From the NCBI GenBank assembly GCA_903928055.1, contig CAIYPG010000076.1:31233-95232 (forward strand): a stretch of DNA of 64,000 bases, given 5' to 3'. Under the pieces are notes generated by a model, which did no database searches, was not told the DNA's origin, and saw only the letters and a program-made list of their open reading frames with translations. Both the position numbers and the translations under genes were made by a program. Below are positions 44,590-53,977 of the stretch, piece after piece; position 1 is the stretch's first letter, and each line of letters begins with the position of its first letter. This stretch comes from an uncultured beta proteobacterium (lineage in GTDB: Bacteria; Pseudomonadota; Gammaproteobacteria; Burkholderiales; SG8-39).

Positions 44590-45696
44590 ATGCTGCGCAC
44601 CCTCTTTGCAGCCATCGCCGTCATGGCCTCAGCCACGTTCCTCTCCCCGGCCAGCGCCCAGCGCCTGCCGCTGGATCGCATCAGGCTGCCGCCGGGATTC
44701 TCCATTGCGCTGTTTGCGGGCAACGTCCCGGACGCACGTTCCATGGCGCAAGGCAGGGGCAGCGTGCTGTTCGTCGGCACGCGCTCGGGCGGCAAAGTGC
44801 TCGCCCTTCCCCATCAGAACATGAAGGCAACCCGCGTGGTCACGCTGGCCTCGGGGCTCAACATGCCGAACGGCGTGGCGGTGAAGGACGGTGCGCTGTA
44901 TGTTGCCGAGGTCAGCCGCATCCTGCGGTTCGACGACATCGAATCGCGCCTGGACAATCCGCCTGCACCTGTCGTCGTCAATCGCAGTTTTCCCGCCGAT
45001 ACCCATCACGGCTGGAAATTCATCCGCTTCGGGCCGGATAGCTTGCTGTATGTGCCGGTCGGTGCACCGTGCAACATCTGCGCACCGGACCCGGACCGAT
45101 ACGCGCTGATTGCACGTATCCGGCCGGACGGCTCGGGCTACGAGGTGGTCACCCGCGGCGTGCGCAACAGCGTCGGATTCGACTGGGACCCGGCCGACAA
45201 GACCCTCTGGTTCACCGACAACGGCCGCGACATGCTCGGCGATGAGCTGCCCAATGACGAACTCAATCGCGTCACAAGGACAGGACAGCATTTCGGCTAT
45301 CCCTATTGTCATAAGGGGGACCTGCCCGACCCGGAGTTCGGCCATGTCCGCAACTGCACAGAGTTCACCCCACCCGAGGCCAAACTCGGTCCGCATGTGG
45401 CGGCACTGGGGATGCGCTTCTATACCGGCACGCAATTCCCTGTGGAATACCGCGGCAACCTGTTCGTGGCTGAGCACGGTTCGTGGAACCGTTCGAAGAA
45501 AAACGGCTACCGCATCAAACGCCTGGTTGTTGCAGACGGCAAGGTGGTGAAGCAGGAAGTCTTTGCCGAGGGCTGGTTGGATGGTCAGCGTGCCTGGGGA
45601 CGTCCGGTGGACCTGGAAGTCATGCCGGACGGCTCATTGCTGGTGTCCGACGACCAGGCCGGAGCAATTTACCGCATCAGCTACCGCGCGCCCTGA
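44590..45696 (+). CDS. PQQ-dependent sugar dehydrogenase, sorbosone dehydrogenase-like
   Basis: A 368-residue periplasmic beta-propeller protein. The signal peptide (MLRTLFAAIAVMASATFLSPASA) ends near residue 23. The propeller shows HGWKFIRFGPDSLLYVPVGAPCNIC near 138, VTRGVRNSVGFDWDPADKTLWFTDNGRD near 185, and AEHGSWNRSKKNGYRIKRLVV near 295. These are the landmarks of the L-sorbosone dehydrogenase family, which uses PQQ or an unknown cofactor. No PQQ synthesis genes are present in the window. It is convergent with a Nudix gene. Confidence 0.85.
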   Translation: MLRTLFAAIAVMASATFLSPASAQRLPLDRIRLPPGFSIALFAGNVPDARSMAQGRGSVLFVGTRSGGKVLALPHQNMKATRVVTLASGLNMPNGVAVKDGALYVAEVSRILRFDDIESRLDNPPAPVVVNRSFPADTHHGWKFIRFGPDSLLYVPVGAPCNICAPDPDRYALIARIRPDGSGYEVVTRGVRNSVGFDWDPADKTLWFTDNGRDMLGDELPNDELNRVTRTGQHFGYPYCHKGDLPDPEFGHVRNCTEFTPPEAKLGPHVAALGMRFYTGTQFPVEYRGNLFVAEHGSWNRSKKNGYRIKRLVVADGKVVKQEVFAEGWLDGQRAWGRPVDLEVMPDGSLLVSDDQAGAIYRISYRAP

Positions 45697-45705
45697 GCCC
45701 GGCCC

Positions 45706-46260
45706 CTATCGCGAATGTGCAAGACGCTGCTCCAGCATCATCAGCCCGATGATGGTCTTGACGTCAGTGATCGTTCCATCGGCAAGCCACGCCAGCGCCT
45801 GTGCCACCGGCACGTGCAGGACCTCAAGGAACTCCTCGGCATCCAGGCTTGCCTCATGGTGCGCCAGGCCTTCGGCGAGGAACAGGTCAATGCGTTCGTT
45901 GGAATAGGCGATCGCCACATGGATGCTGCGCAGGAACTGCCAGTGTTCAGCGACGTAACCTGTCTCTTCGCGCAACTCGCGTTTCGCCGTTTCCAGCGGC
46001 ACCTCGCCCGAATCAATCTTGCCGGCAGGAAACTCGATGACATCCCGCCCCAGCGGATAGCGGTGCTGGCGCTCCATGACCAGGTCGCCCGAAGGCAATA
46101 CCGGCAGGATCATGACTGCGCCAGGATGGAGAATGTGCTCGCGCGTGGTGATCGTGCCATTGGGCAAGCGCACCTCGTCCCGCTTCACATGCAGCAGGCG
46201 CCCCTCGAACACGGTCTCGCTCGATACGCGGTGTTCAGTCAGGTCGGCGCGCTTTTTCAT
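45706..46260 (-). CDS. Nudix hydrolase, ADP-ribose pyrophosphatase type
   Basis: A 184-residue Nudix enzyme. The Nudix box GKIDSGEVPLETAKRELREE followed by TGY at about residues 80-102 is complete (Gx5Ex7REUxEExGU). The N-terminal strand SETVFEGRLLHVKRDEVRLPNG matches ADP-ribose and sugar-nucleotide pyrophosphatases (NudF-like). The start overlaps a tiny upstream frame (46257-46385) by four bases, and nuoN lies beyond that, so it may be co-transcribed as the tail of the nuo operon, a position seen in related bacteria. Confidence 0.88.
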   Translation of the reverse strand: MKKRADLTEHRVSSETVFEGRLLHVKRDEVRLPNGTITTREHILHPGAVMILPVLPSGDLVMERQHRYPLGRDVIEFPAGKIDSGEVPLETAKRELREETGYVAEHWQFLRSIHVAIAYSNERIDLFLAEGLAHHEASLDAEEFLEVLHVPVAQALAWLADGTITDVKTIIGLMMLEQRLAHSR

Positions 46261-46385
46261 GCGCCTTCTCCCGGCACCCGGCTCCAGGCCATACAGCGAT
46301 AGGCACCCCGCGGGAACCCGCACAGCACGAACAGGCAAACGGCAATCGCCACGGCGGACAGCAGGAGGCCGGTCGCAGCATTCAC
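46257..46385 (-). CDS. Small single-helix membrane protein, possible
   Basis: A 42-codon frame starting GTG, reading MNAATGLLLSAVAIAVCL then FVLCGFPRGAY and ending in CAWSRVPGEGA-like sequence. It has one hydrophobic helix (about residues 6-24). It sits in the 138-base gap between nuoN and the Nudix gene. Its TGA overlaps the Nudix ATG (ATGA), which suggests coupling and is the main support. No ribosome site is clear, and I recognise no family. Confidence 0.4.
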   Translation of the reverse strand: MNAATGLLLSAVAIAVCLFVLCGFPRGAYRCMAWSRVPGEGA

Positions 46386-46398
46386 AGCGGTGGGAGGA

Positions 46399-47868
46399 TC
46401 AGAGCGACTTGATCGCGACGAAGCACAACTGCATCAGTTGCTGCGGCATGATGCCGAGCAGCAGCAGCGCCAGACCGTTGACAGACAGCAGCACGCTCAT
46501 GTCGATGCTTGGTGCAATGGCTGCGGTATCGACCGGGTCGTCAAAATACATCAGCTTGATGATGCGCAGGTAGTAGAACGCACCGATCAGGGAGAACAGC
46601 ACCGCCACCACGGCCAGCCAGACCTGGCCCGCCGATACCGCCGCCTGCAGCACGCTCAATTTGGCATAGAAGCCCACGGTTGGCGGCAAGCCGGCCAGCG
46701 AGAACATGGTCAGCATCAGGATGAAGGCAAACCACGGGCTGCGCTGGTTCAGGCCCCTGTAGTCATCGATATTCTCCGCCTCGAATCCGGCGCGCGACAG
46801 GAGCAGTACCGAACCAAACCCCGCCAGACTGGTAATCACATAGACGATGGAGTAGAACATCGCCGCACTGTAGGCATCTGCCGCCGACAGCCAGTTGCCA
46901 TCGACCACACCGCTCGCCAGGCCAAGCAGCATGAAACCCATGTGCGCAATCGTCGAGTAAGCCAGCATGCGCTTGATGTTCGTCTGGGCTATGGCCGCGA
47001 GATTCCCCAGCGCCATTGACAGCACGGCCAGCAGCACCAGCATCTGCTGCCAGTCGATGGCCAGCGGAATAAGTCCGTTCACCAGCAGGCGCATGGCCAT
47101 CGCAAAGGCAGCCAGCTTGGGCGCGGTGGCAATGAACAGGGTGATCGCGCTGGGCGCCCCTTGGTAGACATCCGGTATCCACATGTGGAAGGGCACCACG
47201 CCCAGTTTGAATGCCAGGCCGGCTACGATGAACACCAGGCCGAACACCAGCACCGTATGGTTCGGATTGGCTGTTTCCAGTGTCCTGGAAATCGTGGTCA
47301 TTTCCAGCGAGCCGGTGGCGCCATAGATCATGGACATGCCGTAGAGCAGCAGGCCGGAGGCCAGCGCACCCAGCACGAAATATTTCATCGCCGCCTCGGT
47401 GGCCTGTGCCGAATCGCGGCTGAGCGCAACCATGGCATAGAGGCACAGCGACAGCAGTTCAAGGCCGATGTACAGGGTGAGGAAGTTGTTCGCCGAGATC
47501 ATCACCATCATGCCCAGCGTGGCGAACAGCGACAGCGAGAAATACTCGCCCCGCAGCAGTCCGCGTTCGACCATGTAGGATCGGGAATAGACCATGCCGG
47601 TGGCAACGGCGATGTAGGTCAGCATCTTCAGCACGTTTGCCATCACGTCGGATACGAACATGCTGTTGAAGGTATAGGTGGGGCTGGGAGTCCCGCTGAT
47701 GCCGGCGGTGAAGAAAGCACATCCTGCAAGCGTGGCGAGCGACAGCGCGTAGGTGATATAGCGGCGGCTGTCGTCCAGAAACAGATCGACCACCAGCACC
47801 ACGCACGCCATGATGAGCAGGAATATCTCGGCGTAGGCCGGCAGCAGATCAGGAAGGGAAAGGTTCAT
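46399..47868 (-). CDS. nuoN: NADH-quinone oxidoreductase subunit N
   Basis: A 489-residue antiporter-like membrane subunit of complex I with about 14 helices. Conserved Lys residues needed for proton movement lie in [18 protein letters not shown] near 225 and [16 protein letters not shown] near 298. It is the last nuo gene and overlaps nuoM by four bases. Confidence 0.95.
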   Translation of the reverse strand: MNLSLPDLLPAYAEIFLLIMACVVLVVDLFLDDSRRYITYALSLATLAGCAFFTAGISGTPSPTYTFNSMFVSDVMANVLKMLTYIAVATGMVYSRSYMVERGLLRGEYFSLSLFATLGMMVMISANNFLTLYIGLELLSLCLYAMVALSRDSAQATEAAMKYFVLGALASGLLLYGMSMIYGATGSLEMTTISRTLETANPNHTVLVFGLVFIVAGLAFKLGVVPFHMWIPDVYQGAPSAITLFIATAPKLAAFAMAMRLLVNGLIPLAIDWQQMLVLLAVLSMALGNLAAIAQTNIKRMLAYSTIAHMGFMLLGLASGVVDGNWLSAADAYSAAMFYSIVYVITSLAGFGSVLLLSRAGFEAENIDDYRGLNQRSPWFAFILMLTMFSLAGLPPTVGFYAKLSVLQAAVSAGQVWLAVVAVLFSLIGAFYYLRIIKLMYFDDPVDTAAIAPSIDMSVLLSVNGLALLLLGIMPQQLMQLCFVAIKSL

Positions 47869-49349
47869 AGCTTGCTTACCGCCACGTGCTTGAGCAGTTC
47901 ATTGACCGAGGCATGCATGATTTCGGTGAAGGGCAGCGGGTACAGGCCCATGCCCAGCACCGCAATCGCCAGCAACGCCAGTATCAGGAATTCGCGGGCA
48001 TTGATGTCCTTCAACTCGGCCACATGCGAATTGGCGATCCCGCCGAAGATCACCCGCTTGTACATCCACAGCGTGTAGGCGGCGCCGAAAATCAGCGTGG
48101 TCGCGGCCAGGAAGGCAATCCAGAAATTGAACTTCATGGCACCCATGATGACCATGAATTCGCCGACGAAGCCCGAGGTTGCGGGAAGGCCGCAGTTGGC
48201 CATGGCAAACAGCATCAGGAAGGCGGCAAATTTCGGCATGGTGTTCACCACCCCGCCGTAGTCCGAAATCTGGCGCGAATGCATGCGGTCATACATCACG
48301 CCCACGCACAGGAACATGGCGGCGGAGACGAAGCCGTGCGAGATCATCTGCACCAGCGCACCTTCCATTCCGTAGGCGTTGAAGATGAAGAATCCCAGCG
48401 TCACGAAACCCATGTGTGAAATCGACGAATAGGCAATCAGCTTCTTCATGTCGGACTGCGCCAGCGCAACCAGTCCGATGTAGACCACGGCAATCAGGGA
48501 CAGCGTGATCATGAAGCCGGACAATGCATGGCTGGCATCGGGCAGGATGGGCAGCGAGAACCGGATGAAGCCATAGGCCCCGAGCTTCAGCATGATGGCG
48601 GCCAGTACCGCCGAACCGCCGGTTGGCGCCTCCACGTGCGCGTCCGGCAGCCAGGTATGCACCGGCCACATCGGCACCTTGACCGCGAATGCCAGAAGGA
48701 AGGCGATGAACAGCAGGGTCTGCGCCGTCATTGTGAGCGGCAGGTTGTGGTAATCGAGGATGGAGAAACTGCCGCCCGACTTGTTGTAGAGGTACAGGAA
48801 AGCCACCAGCATCAGCAATGACCCGAGCAGCGTGTACAGGAAGAACTTTACCGCCGCATACACACGGTTCGGTCCGCCCCACACTCCAATGACGATGTAC
48901 ATCGGGATCAGGGTGGCTTCGAAGAACACATAGAACAGCATCGCATCCAGCGCCGCGAACACGCCGTTCATCAGCCCGGACATGATCAGGAAGGCCGCCA
49001 TGTACTGCGCTACACGCGTCTTGATTACGTCCCAGCCGGCAATCACCACCAGCACGGTGACGAAGCTGTTGAGCAGGATGAACAGCATGCTGATGCCGTC
49101 CACTCCAAGGTGGTAATTGATGTTGAAGCGTTCGATCCACGGCCTGTTGATCACAAACTGCATCGCGCTGGTCGACGTGTCGAAGTCGGCAAACAGCGGG
49201 ATGGTGACCAGCAGGCCGGCAATCGCGCCGATCAGGGCAATGACCCGTGCTTCGCGGGCATTCCGGTCGGACCCGCTCGCCAGCACGATCAGGCCGGCAA
49301 TGACGGGGATCCAGATGGCGAGGCTGAGCCAGGGAGCTTGTGCAGGCAT
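47865..49349 (-). CDS. nuoM: NADH-quinone oxidoreductase subunit M
   Basis: A 494-residue antiporter-like complex I subunit. The conserved Glu of helix 5 is in [21 protein letters not shown] near 145, and Lys/His features are in [24 protein letters not shown] near 225 and [18 protein letters not shown] near 305. It starts five bases after nuoL ends and overlaps nuoN. Confidence 0.95.
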   Translation of the reverse strand: MPAQAPWLSLAIWIPVIAGLIVLASGSDRNAREARVIALIGAIAGLLVTIPLFADFDTSTSAMQFVINRPWIERFNINYHLGVDGISMLFILLNSFVTVLVVIAGWDVIKTRVAQYMAAFLIMSGLMNGVFAALDAMLFYVFFEATLIPMYIVIGVWGGPNRVYAAVKFFLYTLLGSLLMLVAFLYLYNKSGGSFSILDYHNLPLTMTAQTLLFIAFLLAFAVKVPMWPVHTWLPDAHVEAPTGGSAVLAAIMLKLGAYGFIRFSLPILPDASHALSGFMITLSLIAVVYIGLVALAQSDMKKLIAYSSISHMGFVTLGFFIFNAYGMEGALVQMISHGFVSAAMFLCVGVMYDRMHSRQISDYGGVVNTMPKFAAFLMLFAMANCGLPATSGFVGEFMVIMGAMKFNFWIAFLAATTLIFGAAYTLWMYKRVIFGGIANSHVAELKDINAREFLILALLAIAVLGMGLYPLPFTEIMHASVNELLKHVAVSKL

Positions 49350-49353
49350 CGCG

Positions 49354-51399
49354 CTACCTCACCCAGTTGGAGAACAGGGATGTCACATCGAACACCCAGA
49401 CAAACAGCAGGACGGATACACCGATGATCATGGCAAAGGCGTACTGATAGATGAATCCGGATTGCAGCCAGCGCACCACACCGGCAAACCAGCCAACCAG
49501 CTTCGCCGTGCCGTTGACCATGATGCCGTCGATGATGGTTACGTCGCCAAACCGCCACAGCCCGGTTCCGAGCTTCACCGCGCCCCTGGCAAAGAACCAC
49601 TGGTTGAAGTCGTCAAAACCGTATTTGTTTTCCAGCACGCGCACCAGTCCGCCAAGGCGCGCGCGGATGACCGCCGGCAGTTCCGGCCGCAGGATGTACA
49701 GAAACCAGGCCGTCGCCAGGCCGGCCACCGCCATCCAGAACGGCAGCGAAGTGAGGCCGTGCCCCATCATGCCGAGGACGCCTGGGTATTCATGGGTCAT
49801 TTCGGCAATCCATTCATGGGATTCAGCGATGAAAATCGCATCCCCAAAGTAGTTGCCGTACACCACCGTGCCGATCAGCCAGCCGGCACAGACCGAAGGG
49901 ATGGCCAGCAGCACCAGCGGCACAGTCACCACCAGAGGTGATTCATGCGGCGTGCCGCCATGACCGTGGTCATGGTGCCCATGATCTTCATGGCCGTCAT
50001 GGCTGTCGTGGCCTTGGGCGGCCTCATTCCCGTGATGTGTATCGAACCGCTCCTTCCCGTGAAAGGCAAAGAATACGAGGCGGAAGGAATACAGTGCGCC
50101 GACAAATACACCCAGTACGGCCGCGACATAGGCAATGCCGGCACCCGGCGTCTGCGAAGCCTGCAGCGCCTCGATGATCGTATCCTTGGAGAAAAAACCG
50201 GCAAAGGGCGGGAAGCCCGCATTGGCCAGTGCGCCAATCAACACCACGAGGTAGGTCACCGGCAGATATTTGCGCAGGCCGCCCATCTTGCGCATGTCCT
50301 GCTCATGGTGCATTGCCATGATCACCGACCCCGCACCCAGGAACAGCACCGCCTTGAAGAACGCATGGGTCATCAGGTGGAACATGGCCGCCGAATAGGC
50401 CGAGGCGCCCAGCGCCATGGTCATGTAGCCGAGCTGCGACAGCGTTGAATAGGCCACCACGCGCTTGATGTCGTACTGCACTAAGGCGATCAGTGCCATG
50501 AAGAAGGCGGTAATTGCGCCGATCACCAGAATGAAGGACAGTGCCGCCTGCGACAGCTCGAACAGGGGCGACATGCGCGACACCATGAAGATGCCGGCGG
50601 TCACCATGGTGGCGGCATGGATCAGCGCGGAAATCGGCGTCGGGCCTTCCATTGAATCAGGCAGCCAGACATGCAGCGGAAACTGCGCCGACTTGCCCAT
50701 GGCGCCGATGAACAGCCCGATGCAGATCACCGTGATCACCAGATACGGCGTTCCCGGGAACAGCTCCATTGTCTGCGTTGCCATTTCCGGTGCGTGCCTG
50801 AAGACTTCCAGATAATCGAGCGTGCCGAAATTTGCCAGGATCAGGGCAATGCCCAGCACAAATCCGAAATCGCCGACACGATTGACAAGGAAGGCCTTGA
50901 GGTTGGCATAAATAGCCGTGGGGCGCGTATACCAGAAGCCGATCAGCAGATAGGACACCAGTCCCACAGCCTCCCAGCCGAAGAACAGCTGCAGGAAGTT
51001 GTTGCTCATGACCAGCATCAGCATCGAGAACGTGAACAGCGAGATGTAGGAAAAGAAACGCTGATAGCCCGGATCCTCGGCCATGTAGCCGATGGTGTAG
51101 ATATGCACCATCAGCGATACGAACGTGACCACGATCATCATCAGCGCGGACAGCCGGTCGATCATGAAGCCAACTTCTAGGCGGGCCCCGCCGGAGGTCA
51201 GCCAGGTATAGACAGGGCCGTTGAACGTCACGCCGTCCAGCACTTCGGACATGACCATGCAGGACGCAATCAGGGATATCGCCACCCCCAGGATGGTCAC
51301 CCAGTGCGCACCAGCACGACCGATGCGGCGACCAAAAAAGCCGGCAACGATCGCGCCCAGCAGCGGCGCCAGCGGAACAATGAGGTAGAGCGCTTTCAT
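49354..51399 (-). CDS. nuoL: NADH-quinone oxidoreductase subunit L
   Basis: A 681-residue antiporter-like complex I subunit with the C-terminal lateral helix and final anchor (TTSLFSNWVR end). Conserved parts include WEAVGLVSYLLIGFWYTRP near 140 and QFPLHVWLPDSMEGPTPISALIHAATMV near 225. Between about residues 452 and 488 lies a His-rich stretch (GHDSHDGHEDHGHHDHGHGG) that most NuoL lack or have shorter. It could bind metal or be a neutral loop. A 38-base gap separates it from nuoK. Confidence 0.95.
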   Translation of the reverse strand: MKALYLIVPLAPLLGAIVAGFFGRRIGRAGAHWVTILGVAISLIASCMVMSEVLDGVTFNGPVYTWLTSGGARLEVGFMIDRLSALMMIVVTFVSLMVHIYTIGYMAEDPGYQRFFSYISLFTFSMLMLVMSNNFLQLFFGWEAVGLVSYLLIGFWYTRPTAIYANLKAFLVNRVGDFGFVLGIALILANFGTLDYLEVFRHAPEMATQTMELFPGTPYLVITVICIGLFIGAMGKSAQFPLHVWLPDSMEGPTPISALIHAATMVTAGIFMVSRMSPLFELSQAALSFILVIGAITAFFMALIALVQYDIKRVVAYSTLSQLGYMTMALGASAYSAAMFHLMTHAFFKAVLFLGAGSVIMAMHHEQDMRKMGGLRKYLPVTYLVVLIGALANAGFPPFAGFFSKDTIIEALQASQTPGAGIAYVAAVLGVFVGALYSFRLVFFAFHGKERFDTHHGNEAAQGHDSHDGHEDHGHHDHGHGGTPHESPLVVTVPLVLLAIPSVCAGWLIGTVVYGNYFGDAIFIAESHEWIAEMTHEYPGVLGMMGHGLTSLPFWMAVAGLATAWFLYILRPELPAVIRARLGGLVRVLENKYGFDDFNQWFFARGAVKLGTGLWRFGDVTIIDGIMVNGTAKLVGWFAGVVRWLQSGFIYQYAFAMIIGVSVLLFVWVFDVTSLFSNWVR

Positions 51400-51437
51400 C
51401 TTTTTATCGGCCCGGGAACACGCCCCGCGCCTTCTCC

Positions 51438-51764
51438 CTAGCCTTTCAGCCCATCCAGATCGTCAACGTTGATGGTGTTGAGGTTGCGGAACAGCACCAC
51501 GAGGATCGCCAGTCCGATTGCCGATTCCGCCGCCGCCACCGTCAGTATGAAAAACACGAACACCTGCCCCGCCATGTCCCCGAGATAGTGCGAGAAGGCG
51601 ATGAAGTTCAGATTGACCGCCAGCAGCATCAATTCGATGGCCATGAGCAGGATGATCACGTTCTTGCGGTTCAGGAATATGCCGACCACGCTGATCGCGA
51701 ACAACAACGCGCCCAGGATGAGGAAATCCGAGAGCGAAGGTGGGAGCGATAGAAATGACAGCAT
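51438..51764 (-). CDS. nuoK: NADH-quinone oxidoreductase subunit K
   Basis: A 108-residue membrane subunit with three helices. Conserved Glu residues are in [24 protein letters not shown] (near 42) and [19 protein letters not shown] (near 79). ATG 51764 gives [21 protein letters not shown], a few residues longer than most NuoK. It lies four bases after nuoJ. Confidence 0.94.
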   Translation of the reverse strand: MLSFLSLPPSLSDFLILGALLFAISVVGIFLNRKNVIILLMAIELMLLAVNLNFIAFSHYLGDMAGQVFVFFILTVAAAESAIGLAILVVLFRNLNTINVDDLDGLKG

Positions 51765-51768
51765 GGTC

Positions 51769-52374
51769 TCAGTCCTTCTTTTCCGAGGGCATGGACACCA
51801 GGCGCACCCGGTCGGCACGCCTGACCGAGACCTGCTTCGCCGGATTCTGGTACTTCGTGTCCTTGCGCTTTCTCATGGTCAGCGCAATGGCTGCAATGAT
51901 GGCCACCAGCAGCACCACGGCGGCCAGTTCGAACGGATAAACATAATCGGTATAGAGCAGCCGCCCGAGCTCGCGGGTATTGCTGTAACTTGCTCCGGGA
52001 TCGGCCGGGACAGGCACCGACTGCAGTCGGAAGTACCGCCCGCCGAGCACCAGCACCATTTCAAGGATCATCAGCAGTGCGATGGTCGCCCCCAGCGGCA
52101 GGTAGCTCCAGAAACCTTCACGCAAACGGTCCAGGTTGATATCCAGCATCATGACCACGAATAGGAACAGCACCATGACCGCACCGACGTAGACCAGCAC
52201 CAGCACGATGGCCAGGAATTCGGCGCGCAGCAGCATCCAGATCGCCGCCGCAGTGAAAAATGAAAGGACGAGGAACAGCGCCGAATGCACCGGGTTGCGC
52301 GACGTGATCACGCGCAGCGCCGCAAACAGCATGATGGCTGCAAAACCAAGGAAGACGATTTTTTCAATGTTCAT
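51769..52374 (-). CDS. nuoJ: NADH-quinone oxidoreductase subunit J
   Basis: A 201-residue membrane subunit with five helices. [40 protein letters not shown] and [22 protein letters not shown] (about 60-82, the pi-bulge helix) are family-typical. The C-terminal tail after about residue 165 is charged and variable. It lies 15 bases after nuoI. Confidence 0.94.
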   Translation of the reverse strand: MNIEKIVFLGFAAIMLFAALRVITSRNPVHSALFLVLSFFTAAAIWMLLRAEFLAIVLVLVYVGAVMVLFLFVVMMLDINLDRLREGFWSYLPLGATIALLMILEMVLVLGGRYFRLQSVPVPADPGASYSNTRELGRLLYTDYVYPFELAAVVLLVAIIAAIALTMRKRKDTKYQNPAKQVSVRRADRVRLVSMPSEKKD

Positions 52375-52389
52375 GCTGTTTTCCGCTGC

Positions 52390-52881
52390 CTACCGGTACG
52401 CCGCATCGCTTGCGCGATCCCTGGCGATCTGTTCTTCATAGACATCGCCCACCTTGAGCAGCATTTCCTTCGTGTAGTACAGATCGCCGCGCTTCTCGCC
52501 GTGGTATTCGAACAGCCGCGTCTCGACAATGGAATCCACCGGGCAGGACTCCTCGCAGAATCCGCAGAAAATGCACTTGGTGAGATCGATGTCGTAGCGC
52601 GTCGTGCGGCGCGTGCCGTCGTCGCGCACATCGGACTCGATCGTGATCGCCAGCGCAGGGCAGACCGCTTCGCACAGCTTGCAGGCGATGCAGCGCTCCT
52701 CGCCGTTGGGATAGCGGCGCAGCGCATGCAGCCCGCGGAAGCGCGGGCCCTGCGGCGTCTTTTCCTCGGGGAATTGCACGGTGATCTTGCGCGCAAAAAT
52801 GTGCCGCCCGGTCAGGGCCATGCCCTTCAGCAGCTCCAGCAGCATGAAGGTCTTGAAGAAATCGCGGATTGCGTCGGCCAT
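52390..52881 (-). CDS. nuoI: NADH-quinone oxidoreductase subunit I
   Basis: A 163-residue 8Fe ferredoxin-type peripheral subunit. The two cluster motifs are [12 protein letters not shown] near 64-75 and [12 protein letters not shown] near 103-114, holding clusters N6a and N6b that pass electrons to NuoB. The amphipathic N-terminus ([20 protein letters not shown]) lies on the membrane. It starts ten bases after nuoH ends. Confidence 0.96.
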   Translation of the reverse strand: MADAIRDFFKTFMLLELLKGMALTGRHIFARKITVQFPEEKTPQGPRFRGLHALRRYPNGEERCIACKLCEAVCPALAITIESDVRDDGTRRTTRYDIDLTKCIFCGFCEESCPVDSIVETRLFEYHGEKRGDLYYTKEMLLKVGDVYEEQIARDRASDAAYR

Positions 52882-52891
52882 GTTCTTCGCC

Positions 52892-53977
52892 CTATTTCCA
52901 GATGTTCCAGGGCGTCTGCATCCAGGCCCCGATCAGGACCAGCCAGACGATGGTGATGGGAATGAATACCTTCCAGCCCAGGCGCATGATCTGGTCGTAG
53001 CGATAGCGCGGAAAGCTGGCGCGAAGCCACAGGAACAGGGTCACGACGAATACCATCTTGACGAACAGCCAGAGGAAAGGCGGCACCAGCGTGAACGGCG
53101 CAAAGCCCAGCGGCGAAGCCCAGCCGCCGAAGAACATGATCGCGGTCAGGGTGGAGATCAGGATCATGTTCGCGTATTCGGCGAGGAAGAAAGTCGCGAA
53201 ACCCATGCCCGAATATTCGACCATGTGGCCGGCGACGATTTCCGACTCGCCTTCGACCACGTCAAAGGGCGCACGATTCGTTTCAGCCACCCCGGAGATG
53301 AAGTACACCACCACCATGGGCAACAGCGGCAGCCAGTTCCACGACAGGAAGTTCAGTCCCTGGTCGGCAAACATTCCCTTGCCCTGCCCATTCACGATGT
53401 CCGAGAGATTGAGGCTGTGCGACACCATGAGCACGCAGACCAGCGCAAAGCCCATGGCGATTTCGTAAGCGACGATCTGAGCCGCGGAGCGCATGGCACC
53501 GAGGAAGGCATATTTGGAATTGGAGGCCCAGCCGGCAATGATCACACCATAGACGCCCATGGAAGTCATGGCCAGCAGGTAGAGGATTCCGGCATTGACG
53601 TCGGCCAGCACCACTTCCGGCGAAAACGGAATCACCGCCCACGCAGCCAGTGCCGGGGCCAGCGCCAGCATCGGCGCGATGACGAACAGGAATTTGTTCG
53701 AACCCGACGGAACAATCAGTTCCTTGACCAGCGCCTTCAGGCCATCGGCAATGGGCTGGAACAGGCCCAGCGGACCGACGCGGTTTGGTCCGATGCGGAT
53801 CTGGATCCAGCCGATGAACTTGCGCTCCCAGAGCGTGAGATAGGCGACGCAGCCAAGCAGCGGCAGCACGATGCAGAGGATCAGCACCAGCGTCTTGATG
53901 ACCGTGAAGGCGTAGGCACCCCATGGCGCCCCGAGTCCGGAGACCAGATAGTTCTCGAAAGCCTGTACCAGTTCCAT
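52892..53977 (-). CDS. nuoH: NADH-quinone oxidoreductase subunit H
   Basis: A 361-residue membrane subunit at the quinone entry channel, with about eight helices. Conserved: [36 protein letters not shown] near 50-86 and the charged loop [35 protein letters not shown] near 215-250. The start overlaps the nuoG stop by one base. Confidence 0.96.
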   Translation of the reverse strand: MELVQAFENYLVSGLGAPWGAYAFTVIKTLVLILCIVLPLLGCVAYLTLWERKFIGWIQIRIGPNRVGPLGLFQPIADGLKALVKELIVPSGSNKFLFVIAPMLALAPALAAWAVIPFSPEVVLADVNAGILYLLAMTSMGVYGVIIAGWASNSKYAFLGAMRSAAQIVAYEIAMGFALVCVLMVSHSLNLSDIVNGQGKGMFADQGLNFLSWNWLPLLPMVVVYFISGVAETNRAPFDVVEGESEIVAGHMVEYSGMGFATFFLAEYANMILISTLTAIMFFGGWASPLGFAPFTLVPPFLWLFVKMVFVVTLFLWLRASFPRYRYDQIMRLGWKVFIPITIVWLVLIGAWMQTPWNIWK

